Positions 22,373-29,613 of a stretch of DNA of 29,613 nucleotides are shown piece after piece. The notes below the pieces were generated by a model. That model did no database searches, was not told where the DNA came from, and saw only the letters and a list, made by a program, of their open reading frames with translations. Positions within the stretch are counted from its first letter, which is position 1. Every line of letters begins with the position of its first letter. Position numbers and translations under genes: made by a program. Origin of the DNA: Ruminococcaceae bacterium UBA5450 (GTDB taxonomy: Bacteria; Bacillota; Clostridia; Oscillospirales; Acutalibacteraceae); assembly GCA_002424295.1 (NCBI GenBank), contig DIQY01000049.1:873-30485 (forward strand). Direction: 5' to 3'.

Positions 22373-24205
22373 TTATTCAACCGTTACAGATTTTGCAAGA
22401 TTCCTTGGTTTATCAATGTCACAGCCTTTTAAAGACGCTACATAATAAGCGAAAAGCTGCAGTGGAATCACCGCCAACGACGGCAGCATCATATCACAGG
22501 CCTGTGGAACACAGAATTCGTAATCCACTTGTTCCTTCTGAATCCGCTCTTTATTTGCTTCTATAGTCAGTCCCCATACGACCGCTCCGCGGGCTTTTAC
22601 CTCTTTTACATTGCTCATCAATTTGTCAAAAAGGATATTCTGTGTTGCCAATGCAATGACAAGAGTCCCATCTTCAATCAAGCTGATAGGGCCATGCTTT
22701 AGCTCACCGGCCGCATATGCTTCAGAATGGATATAAGAAATTTCCTTCAGCTTTAAGCTGCCTTCCAGACTCATTGCATAATCAAGATTTCTGCCGATAA
22801 AGAAGACATCCTTGGAATTAAACTCACGGCTTGCAAGATACTGTATTTTGCTTTTCTGCTCCAAAATCTGCTGAACTTTTTCAGGGAGTGCCTTAAGCTC
22901 ATTGATATAATATTGATAATGTACAGCGTCAATCGTTCCTAAAAGATCGCCCATATAGATTGTCAGCATATAAATCATTGCAAGCTGCGTACTATACGCC
23001 TTGGTGGAAGCAACTGCAATTTCCGGACCTGCCCAAGTATAGAGCACGTCATCTGACTCATTTGCAATGGAGGAACCAACTACATTGACAATAGAAATTG
23101 TACGGGCACCAAGCTTTTTGGATTCTCTCAAAGCGGCCAATGTATCTGCCGTCTCGCCGGACTGACTGATCACTAAAACTAAAGTCTTATCATCAATCAG
23201 CGGAGTACGATAACGAAATTCGGAGGCAACATCCACCTCTACCGGCTTACGCAAATGCTTTTCCATGATATACTTTGCGACAACGCCAACATGATATGCA
23301 GTTCCACAGGCAACGATGAAAATTCGGTCGAATTCTTCCAGTTGCTTTTTGGTAAGCTTTACGTCGTCCAAAACGATTTTTCCCTCTTTAATACGGGGCT
23401 TAACGGTATCACGAATTGCTTTAGGCTGTTCCATAATCTCTTTTGCCATAAAGTGTTCATATCCGCCTTTTTCCGCAGCAGAAATATCCCAGTCAATATG
23501 TTCTGCTTTTTTGGGGATCCGTTCTTTATTCGTATTATAAACTTCTACGCCCTGACGAGACAAAACCGCAATTTCATTTTCCTCCAGACGATTAATTTCT
23601 CTGGTACGGTCGAGAATTGCCGGTACATCAGACGCAATATAATTCTCTCCATTTCCAAGACCAATAATCAAAGGGCTATCTTTTCTCACCGCATAAAGGT
23701 GATCCGGATCATCTTCGCAAATAATCCCCAGCGCATATGCTCCTTCTATCCGATTCAGCACTTTGATCAAAGCGTCAATTACACTGCCCTCATAATAGTA
23801 TTCCAAAAGCTGTGCAACCACTTCTGTGTCAGTCTCCGAAACAAACTTAGCGCCTTTTTCAATTAGAAATTCTTTTATAGAAATATAGTTTTCAATAATT
23901 CCATTATGAACGACCGCAAATTTTCCGGAACCACTGACCTGTGGATGTGCATTCACATCACTGGGGGCTCCGTGAGTTGCCCAACGAGTGTGACCAATTC
24001 CCACCGTTCCAGGGACATCCACCCCATTGTGAATCAGTTCCTCTAATACTTTTAAACGTCCCTTAGTTTTTGCAACTTGAAGGTGCGTTCCATTATAAAC
24101 TGCAACACCTGCTGAATCATATCCGCGATATTCCAGTTTTTCAAGACCGGTCAACAAAATTGGTGTCGCTTGATCATTTCCAATATATCCGACGATCCCA
24201 CACAT
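22373..24205 (-). CDS. glmS: glutamine--fructose-6-phosphate aminotransferase
   Basis: The 610-residue enzyme makes glucosamine-6-phosphate, the first step to cell-wall amino sugars. The N-terminal Ntn glutaminase uses Cys2, so the start must be ATG at 24205 (MCGIVGY), which has AAAGGAG 8 bases upstream. The frame's extra 12 codons back to 24241 are not translated. Two SIS sugar-isomerase domains follow (about 285-420 and 455-590; SQSGETADT), and the chain ends DKPRNLAKSVTVE as in the family. The 90 bases between purA and this start hold a GC-rich stem (GCGTCAGCAT with GTGCTGGCGC). I see no sequence like the glmS ribozyme core, which many Firmicutes carry here. Confidence 0.97.
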   Translation of the reverse strand: MCGIVGYIGNDQATPILLTGLEKLEYRGYDSAGVAVYNGTHLQVAKTKGRLKVLEELIHNGVDVPGTVGIGHTRWATHGAPSDVNAHPQVSGSGKFAVVHNGIIENYISIKEFLIEKGAKFVSETDTEVVAQLLEYYYEGSVIDALIKVLNRIEGAYALGIICEDDPDHLYAVRKDSPLIIGLGNGENYIASDVPAILDRTREINRLEENEIAVLSRQGVEVYNTNKERIPKKAEHIDWDISAAEKGGYEHFMAKEIMEQPKAIRDTVKPRIKEGKIVLDDVKLTKKQLEEFDRIFIVACGTAYHVGVVAKYIMEKHLRKPVEVDVASEFRYRTPLIDDKTLVLVISQSGETADTLAALRESKKLGARTISIVNVVGSSIANESDDVLYTWAGPEIAVASTKAYSTQLAMIYMLTIYMGDLLGTIDAVHYQYYINELKALPEKVQQILEQKSKIQYLASREFNSKDVFFIGRNLDYAMSLEGSLKLKEISYIHSEAYAAGELKHGPISLIEDGTLVIALATQNILFDKLMSNVKEVKARGAVVWGLTIEANKERIQKEQVDYEFCVPQACDMMLPSLAVIPLQLFAYYVASLKGCDIDKPRNLAKSVTVE

Positions 24206-24295
24206 AAGGGTCACTCCTTTCAAAACACTTCTAAGAACCAAAGCAGCGCCAGCACCTTTTAAACATCCGATGCTGACGCCTAGCTTTTGATTACA

Positions 24296-25573
24296 TTAAC
24301 GATAGATAATATCGCTGCGCGAAGGTCCGTTGGAAATCATCTTAAATGGCACTCCAACGGCCTTTTCGGCAAATTCAATATAGCGGCGGCAATTCTCCGG
24401 CAAATCTTCATACTTTTTAATTCCCCGGATATCACACTTCCAACCCGGCAGCTTTTTAATCACCGGCTTGCAGCGTTTTAGCTGTGCAGTTGGTGGAAAA
24501 TAATCGATCTGTTTCCCATCCAACTCATAAGCAACGCAAACCGGGATTTCATCCAAATACCCCAAAACATCCACAACTGTAAACGCAACTTCTGTCGCAT
24601 ACTGAGCACGAACGCCATAGCGCGTTGCGACCAAATCCAGCCAGCCGACACGACGAGGTCTACCAGTAGTGGCACCAAACTCTCCACCGTCGCCGCCTCT
24701 ATGACGCAATTCATCTGCTTCGTCTCCAAAGATTTCACTGACAAATTCTCCTGCGCCTACTGCGCTGGAATAAGCCTTGACAACCGTAATGATGTCTTTG
24801 ATTTCATAAGGCGGAAGTCCCGCGCCAATCGCTCCATAGCCTGCCAGCGTATTAGAAGAGGTCACCATCGGATAGATGCCGAAATCCGGGTCCTTCAAAG
24901 AACCAAGCTGGCCTTCCAGAAGAATCGTTTTATCTTCTTCCACTGCCTTATGCAGCAATTCAAAGGTATCCCCAACATAAGGATTCAACATTTCTTTATA
25001 TTCCATCAACTGACCATAAACTTCTTCTATCGTCAGTTCCGGTTTATGATATAAATTCTTAAAAAGTGCATTCTTAATTGCAACAATGCGTTCAATGCGA
25101 TCTTTTAGAGACGCTTCATCTCCATAGAGTTCTGCAATCTGAAATCCGATTTTTGCAAATTTATCCGAATAGAACGGAGCAATTCCGGACTTTGTAGAAC
25201 CATAGGATTTTCCGGCAAGACGTGCTTCCTCATAAGTATCCTGCAAAATATGATACGGCATTACAACCTGTGCCCGGTTGGAAACTACAATGTGTGGCTT
25301 TGGCACTCCGCGAGATTCCAGATCGGCAATTTCTTTTACAAACCGTTCCGGACTTAAAGCGACTCCGTTGCCAATCACATTCGTAATATGATCGTAGAAC
25401 ACACCGGAAGGAAGCTGATGCAGTGCAAATTTTCCATAATCATTGATAATGGTATGACCTGCATTTGCGCCTCCCTGAAAGCGAATGACAATATCGGAAT
25501 TGGCAGCTTCCACATCCGTAATTTTACCTTTTCCTTCGTCGCCCCAGTTAGCCCCTACAATTGCTTTAATCAT
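24296..25573 (-). CDS. purA: adenylosuccinate synthetase
   Basis: The 425-residue GTP-dependent enzyme adds aspartate to IMP, the first step to AMP. The P-loop NWGDEGKGK (Asp11 region) replaces the more common QWGDEGKGK, and GGANAGHT carries the catalytic His; both forms are ordinary in Clostridia. GSTKSGIAP, STTGRPRR-like GATTGRPRRVGW and SNGPSRSDII are all in place. GGAG lies 13 bases before ATG 25573, a longish spacing. It works with PurB, encoded just upstream, which completes the AMP branch. Confidence 0.96.
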   Translation of the reverse strand: MIKAIVGANWGDEGKGKITDVEAANSDIVIRFQGGANAGHTIINDYGKFALHQLPSGVFYDHITNVIGNGVALSPERFVKEIADLESRGVPKPHIVVSNRAQVVMPYHILQDTYEEARLAGKSYGSTKSGIAPFYSDKFAKIGFQIAELYGDEASLKDRIERIVAIKNALFKNLYHKPELTIEEVYGQLMEYKEMLNPYVGDTFELLHKAVEEDKTILLEGQLGSLKDPDFGIYPMVTSSNTLAGYGAIGAGLPPYEIKDIITVVKAYSSAVGAGEFVSEIFGDEADELRHRGGDGGEFGATTGRPRRVGWLDLVATRYGVRAQYATEVAFTVVDVLGYLDEIPVCVAYELDGKQIDYFPPTAQLKRCKPVIKKLPGWKCDIRGIKKYEDLPENCRRYIEFAEKAVGVPFKMISNGPSRSDIIYR

Positions 25574-25659
25574 AAATAAACATCTACTCCGCCGCGCCGC
25601 TACGGGAACTCTTTGGGCTGCCCTACGGCTGGATTTAGACAGCCTTATTTGTTTAATTT

Positions 25660-25681
25660 AACTGTATCAACCCATACAGTT
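25660..25681. repeat. short hairpin in the purB-purA gap
   Basis: AACTGTAT and ATACAGTT pair perfectly (8 bp) within the 184-base gap between purB and purA. Another stem, GGCTG with CAGCC, lies nearer purA. No T-run follows on the minus strand, so neither is a clear terminator, and I do not recognise a riboswitch. Confidence 0.35.
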
Positions 25682-25757
25682 TAGCATAAAATGACCTAAA
25701 AGAAAAGCTTATAACGGAAAATTCATAAAATGGTCATGCTTTTCCCTCATAACTTTT

Positions 25758-27188
25758 TTAGACCGTAATCTCTTCCGCCTGATCTTTCAGCGTTTGATAC
25801 CGCTGCAAAACAGGCGCAACAGTTTCGTTTAAAAATTCAGTGGTTTGTTGCGGCGCGCGGCCTACATATTTTTCAGGCTTTACAATTTTCTTTAGTTCTT
25901 CCATCGTAACCCCAAAGGCCGGGTCCGCAGCAATTCTTGAGAGCAGGTCATTTTCTCCGCCCTCTTCTTTGACGACACGGCTCGCTGCCATAGAATGGAC
26001 CCGAATCTTCTCATGCAGTTCCTGACGATCCGCTCCGCGCTTTACCGCATCCATCATAATATTTTCCGTTGCCATAAACGGCAGCTCCCGCTCCAAATGC
26101 TGGCGGATCACCTTCGGATAAACCACCAAGCCATCTGCAACATTGCGGTAAAGATTCAAAATTCCATCCACAGCGAGGAATGCTTCCGGAACCGAAATCC
26201 GCTTATTGGCAGAATCGTCCAGCGTACGCTCAAACCACTGGGTGGCTGCTGTAATACAGGGATTGAGGCTATCCACCATCACATAACGGGACAAAGAAGC
26301 AATTCGCTCACTGCGCATCGGATTGCGCTTATAAGCCATCGCAGAAGACCCAATTTGATTCTTCTCAAATGGCTCTTCTACTTCTTTGAGATGCTGCAGC
26401 AAACGAATATCATTAGAAAATTTCGAAGCAGACTGTGCAATTCCACAGAGAACCGCCAGAACCTGACTATCGACTTTTCTGGAATAAGTCTGCCCGGAAA
26501 CCGGATAGACATCGGAGAATCCCATTTTCTCAGCAATTTTGCGATCCAGTGCTTTTACCTTTTCATGGTCGCCGTCGAAAAGTTCCAAAAAGCTTGCCTG
26601 TGTACCGGTAGTCCCTTTGCTGCCAAGAAGCTTCATCTTACTGATCCGGTACTCGATCTCATCTAAATCCAACAGCAAATCCTGCATCCAGAGTGTTGCG
26701 CGCTTTCCGACCGTTGTTGGTTGTGCCGGCTGAAAATGCGTAAACGCCAGTGTCGGAAGATCCTTATAACGGTCGGCAAAATTCTGCAGGACACGCAGAA
26801 CTTCCACAACTTTATTCCGGACAATTTTTAGCGCTTCCGTCATTAGAATTAAATCCGTGTTATCCCCTACATAGCAGGAAGTAGCACCCAAATGGATAAT
26901 CGGTTCTGCCTTCGGACACTGCTGTCCATATGCATATACATGGCTCATCACATCATGACGCACCAGTTTTTCGCGAGCTTCGGCAACCTCATAATTAATA
27001 TCGTCCTGATGGGCTTTCAGCTCATCCACCTGCTCCTGTGTAACCGGAAGGCCCAGTTCCATCTCAGACTCTGCGAGTGCAACCCACAGACGGCGCCAGG
27101 TACGAAATTTTTTATCAGAAGAAAACAAATATTTCATTTCCTTATCTGCATAACGGGCGGATAAAGGAGACTCATAGGTATCTTTCAA
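25758..27188 (-). CDS. purB: adenylosuccinate lyase
   Basis: The 476-residue lyase of the fumarase/aspartase superfamily acts twice in purine synthesis, on SAICAR and on adenylosuccinate. The superfamily signature GSSAMAYKRNP (about 285-300), the TSCYVGDNTDL loop and the catalytic-His region THFQPAQPTT are present. The start is TTG at 27188, seven bases after GGAGG, and the N-terminus MKDTYESPLSARYADKEM fits the family. It lies only 15 bases after purF, so one transcript is likely. Confidence 0.96.
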   Translation of the reverse strand: MKDTYESPLSARYADKEMKYLFSSDKKFRTWRRLWVALAESEMELGLPVTQEQVDELKAHQDDINYEVAEAREKLVRHDVMSHVYAYGQQCPKAEPIIHLGATSCYVGDNTDLILMTEALKIVRNKVVEVLRVLQNFADRYKDLPTLAFTHFQPAQPTTVGKRATLWMQDLLLDLDEIEYRISKMKLLGSKGTTGTQASFLELFDGDHEKVKALDRKIAEKMGFSDVYPVSGQTYSRKVDSQVLAVLCGIAQSASKFSNDIRLLQHLKEVEEPFEKNQIGSSAMAYKRNPMRSERIASLSRYVMVDSLNPCITAATQWFERTLDDSANKRISVPEAFLAVDGILNLYRNVADGLVVYPKVIRQHLERELPFMATENIMMDAVKRGADRQELHEKIRVHSMAASRVVKEEGGENDLLSRIAADPAFGVTMEELKKIVKPEKYVGRAPQQTTEFLNETVAPVLQRYQTLKDQAEEITV

Positions 27189-27203
27189 AAGAAGTCCTCC
27201 AAA

Positions 27204-28658
27204 TCACTTAATTTTCTGAATCGGTCTGCAATAATCGTTCATTTTATCAGCTATATTAAAGTCGGGAGTCGGCGCCGGATAATGGCCTGAGAAACAGGCA
27301 TCGCAGAATCCATCTTTGATTCCGAGCATTGCCGGCAAATTTTCAACATGCAGATAATCAATAGAATCTGCAAAGCTCATTTTACCGATTTCTTCCACCG
27401 TATGGTGGCACGCAATCAGATTCGATTTATCAGGAATATCCGTTCCGTAATAACACGGCCACAAAAACGGCGGCGAGCTGATTCGCAAATGTACTTCTTT
27501 TGCACCGGCTTTTTTGAGCATTGTGACAATATGAGCGCAGGTGGTTCCGCGCACGATAGAATCATCCAGCATGACCACTCTTTTTCCGCGGAAAGCATCC
27601 GGAATCAGATTCAGCTTTAACCGCACACTGCGCTCGCGTTCCAACTGGGTCGGTTTAATAAAAGTACGGCCGATATAATTATTCTTCACAATTCCCTTTT
27701 GATAAGGAATCCCAGAAGCTTCCGAATAACCGATTGCTGCATCAATGCCCGATTCCGGAACTCCGATTACGATATCGGCGTCTACGGGGCTCTGATGATA
27801 GAGCAGATGTCCCGCACGTTTTCTCGCTTCATAAACATTGATTCCATCGATTACGCTATCCGGACGCGCAAAATAAATATATTCAAATACGCAAAGTGAT
27901 TTTTTGACATTGACCGGATCATGAATCGTTTTAAGTCCGCTTGCATCCGCCATGACAATCTCGCCGGGTTCTACATCACGGACGAATTCTGCTCCGACTG
28001 CATCCAGGGCACAGGTTTCCGATGCAAAAACATAGGTCTTATGTCCGATTCTCCCGATAACAAGCGGGCGGAACCCATGAGGATCACGAGCCGCAATCAG
28101 TTTTTGCGGACTCATAACGATCAATGAATAAGACCCTTGGATCTTTGGTAATGCACGATGAACCGCCTCTTCGATAGAACCGCATTTTACACGTTCCTGT
28201 GCAATCAGGTATGCAATCACTTCGCTGTCGATTGTTGTCTGAAAAATGCAACCCTTTTGCACCAGATCCTGCTGGAGTTCATATGCGTTTGTCAGCGTCC
28301 CGTTGTGTGCGATTGCCAAAGTTCCTTTCACATATCGCATTACAAGGGGCTGTGCATTCTCACGAACACTGGCGCCGGCCGTCGAATAACGCACATGTGC
28401 ACAAGCCATCTGGCCGGAGAAGCTGTCCAATGTCTGCGTATTAAAAGCTTCTGAGACCAATCCCATATCTTTTGAATACGAGAATACTCCGCGATCATTG
28501 ACTACAATTCCGCAGCTTTCCTGTCCGCGATGCTGCTGCGCCAAAAGTGCATTGTACGCCGCATAGGCTACATTGACGCCGCCATCTGGACAACTAATGC
28601 CGAAAACGCCGCATTCCTCATGTGGCTTATCGTCATAAAGAAACTGTGTCGTGTTCAA
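27204..28658 (-). CDS. purF: amidophosphoribosyltransferase
   Basis: The 484-residue first committed enzyme of purine synthesis uses glutamine to convert PRPP to phosphoribosylamine. A 15-residue propeptide precedes the Ntn nucleophile Cys16 (EECGVFGI). The C-terminal phosphoribosyltransferase domain has VVMLDDSIVRGTTC for PRPP. Iron-sulfur Cys of the B. subtilis type are all visible: CVFEYIYFARPDS, WPCYYG and FCDACFSG. The start is TTG at 28658 with a GGTGAG-type site close by; the nearest ATG is out of frame. purB follows after 15 bases. Confidence 0.96.
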   Translation of the reverse strand: MNTTQFLYDDKPHEECGVFGISCPDGGVNVAYAAYNALLAQQHRGQESCGIVVNDRGVFSYSKDMGLVSEAFNTQTLDSFSGQMACAHVRYSTAGASVRENAQPLVMRYVKGTLAIAHNGTLTNAYELQQDLVQKGCIFQTTIDSEVIAYLIAQERVKCGSIEEAVHRALPKIQGSYSLIVMSPQKLIAARDPHGFRPLVIGRIGHKTYVFASETCALDAVGAEFVRDVEPGEIVMADASGLKTIHDPVNVKKSLCVFEYIYFARPDSVIDGINVYEARKRAGHLLYHQSPVDADIVIGVPESGIDAAIGYSEASGIPYQKGIVKNNYIGRTFIKPTQLERERSVRLKLNLIPDAFRGKRVVMLDDSIVRGTTCAHIVTMLKKAGAKEVHLRISSPPFLWPCYYGTDIPDKSNLIACHHTVEEIGKMSFADSIDYLHVENLPAMLGIKDGFCDACFSGHYPAPTPDFNIADKMNDYCRPIQKIK

Positions 28659-28687
28659 AAACTCACCATCCTAATCAATCACGAAAT

Positions 28688-28737
28688 CCCCTAAAAATTC
28701 ATTTACAGAATTTTTGGGGGCTTTCTTTTTGTTTTCT
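28688..28737 (+). terminator. hairpin with T-tract facing the plus strand, between purC and purF
   Basis: CCCCTAAAAATTC (28688-28700) pairs with GAATTTTTGGGG (28708-28719) with one bulged base, followed on the plus strand by CTTTCTTTTTG. No plus-strand gene ends here. On the minus strand the tail is not T-rich, so it should only weakly stop purC to purF transcription. Confidence 0.4.
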
Positions 28738-28750
28738 ATTGGGAAATCGG

Positions 28751-28788
28751 GAAATCCCCCACTGGAAAAATATCCGGTGCGGGATTTC
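28751..28788. repeat. second hairpin between purC and purF
   Basis: GAAATCCC (28751-28758) and GGGATTTC (28781-28788) pair, with an inner CACTGG/CCGGTG stem and one mismatch. It lies 17 bases after the purC stop. It may protect or attenuate the mRNA; the sequence does not show a classic T-run on the minus strand. Confidence 0.45.
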
Positions 28789-28805
28789 TGATTTTTCATA
28801 AAATC

Positions 28806-29510
28806 TTACAGACCGATCCGCTTCATAACTTCTGCATAAGCTTCTTCCACACCACCCAAGTCGCGGCGGAAACGGTCCTTATCCAGTTTTTCATGAGTCT
28901 TCACGTCCCAGAAGCGGCAGGTATCCGGGCTAATTTCGTCAGCCAAAAGGATCTTGCCCTCAAAACGGCCAAACTCCAATTTAAAATCGATCAGATCAAT
29001 TCCAACGGACAGGAAAAATTCTTTCATCAACTCATTGATGCGCAGTGTCATCTTACGGATTGTAGAAATTTCTTCTTGAGTAGCCCAGCCCATTGCAAGC
29101 ACATGGGAATCGTTCACCATTGGATCGTCGAGCGGATCGGATTTATAGCAAAATTCCAAAACCGGGCAAAGCAGTTTTTGGCCTTCTTCTACACCGAGGC
29201 GTTTAGAGAAAGAACCCGCAGCAACGTTGCGAACGATCACTTCCAGCGGAACAATCTGTACTTTTTTCACCAAAGTATCGCGGTCAGAGAGTTCTTTCAC
29301 ATAGTGGGTTGGAACACCGTCTTTTTCAAGCATCTGAAACATAAAGTTGCTCATCTTATTGTTGACAACGCCTTTGCCAACAATGGTACCACGCTTTTTG
29401 CCGTTAAATGCAGTCGCATCATCTTTATAGGATACAATGCAGTATCTCGGGTCATCCGTTGCAAATACCTTTTTTGCTTTTCCTTCGTACAGTTGTTCTT
29501 TCTTTTCCAT
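28806..29510 (-). CDS. purC: phosphoribosylaminoimidazole-succinocarboxamide (SAICAR) synthetase
   Basis: The 234-residue enzyme joins aspartate to CAIR with ATP. The N-terminus LYEGKAKKVF, the SYKDDATAFN strand and RNVAAGSFSKRLGV are diagnostic, as is DEISPDTCRFW. Two ATGs are close: the first (29516) lies only 3 bases after GGAGG (29524-29520), while the second (29510) is 9 bases away and gives MEKKEQLYEGK, so I choose it. purF follows after 147 bases containing two hairpins. It is the first gene of the purine cluster visible here; upstream genes are outside the window. The 100 bases before it hold no recognised purine riboswitch. Confidence 0.97.
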   Translation of the reverse strand: MEKKEQLYEGKAKKVFATDDPRYCIVSYKDDATAFNGKKRGTIVGKGVVNNKMSNFMFQMLEKDGVPTHYVKELSDRDTLVKKVQIVPLEVIVRNVAAGSFSKRLGVEEGQKLLCPVLEFCYKSDPLDDPMVNDSHVLAMGWATQEEISTIRKMTLRINELMKEFFLSVGIDLIDFKLEFGRFEGKILLADEISPDTCRFWDVKTHEKLDKDRFRRDLGGVEEAYAEVMKRIGL

Positions 29511-29613
29511 TTTCATTTACCTCCGTTAAAGTAAAATATCGTTTGACTGATCCTATTTAAACCAAATTTAAAAATGTGCTTACATGCGTAATATCCACAA
29601 CGGAAAGTTCCGT

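Noticed and set aside
24302..25573. PurA with Asn instead of Gln in the QWGDEGKGK motif and Ala in GGHNAGHT as a possible defect
   Set aside because: NWGDEGKGK and GGANAGHT are ordinary variants in clostridial PurA; the catalytic Asp and His are kept.
25574..25757. A riboswitch in the purB-purA gap
   Set aside because: Small stems exist but I see neither purine-riboswitch loops nor a clear expression platform.

Overview
The window looks like a piece of chromosome from a low-GC, anaerobic, spore-forming Firmicute of class Clostridia, plausibly the Ruminococcaceae/Oscillospiraceae side. The grounds are a Spo0A-type regulator, a SpoIVB sporulation protease, an oxygen-sensitive class III ribonucleotide reductase with its activase, AGGAGG-type ribosome binding sites, several TTG starts and clostridial-style purine enzymes. 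The species assignment is inference.

Region by region. (1) 1-4200 is AT-rich accessory DNA with every gene on the minus strand: a Ser/Tyr-rich small membrane protein, a broken zinc-ribbon gene, a zinc-ribbon membrane protein, about 850 bases of gene-free DNA rich in inverted repeats, a small Cro/CI-type repressor and a complete tyrosine recombinase. This looks like the integrase end of an integrated element abutting the 3' end of a spo0A-like gene. An inverted repeat and three 16-bp direct repeats lie at the junction. (2) 4200-9500 holds a spo0A-like gene, divergent nrdD-nrdG, and spoIVB. The usual spoIVB-spo0A pair is split by the nrdDG operon. The Spo0A receiver has lost its phospho-acceptor: the Asp56 equivalent is Trp and the conserved Lys is Gln. 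(3) 9500-13600 is a potABCD polyamine-uptake operon whose binding protein ends in a C-terminal membrane anchor. (4) 13870-15370 is a divergent amino-acid:cation symporter. (5) 15560-19750 is a small cluster: a GntR/FCD regulator, an SSS-family symporter and a gamma-glutamyltransferase without a signal peptide. A shared 15-bp motif lies before the regulator (one copy) and before the symporter (two copies). (6) 19750-20780 is a scar with a perfect 48-bp palindrome, a degenerate integrase and further inverted repeats. (7) 20786 to the end is a minus-strand nucleotide and amino-sugar cluster in the order purC, purF, purB, purA, glmS, guaA.

The clearest leads are the phosphorylation-incompetent Spo0A in near-canonical context, the GntR/symporter/intracellular GGT unit with its repeated operator-like motif, the repeat-rich junction between the integrase and spo0A, and the 48-bp palindrome beside a decayed integrase. 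Several starts were moved from the longest open frame to the codon with a good ribosome binding site (nrdD, nrdG, spoIVB, potA, glmS, purC).
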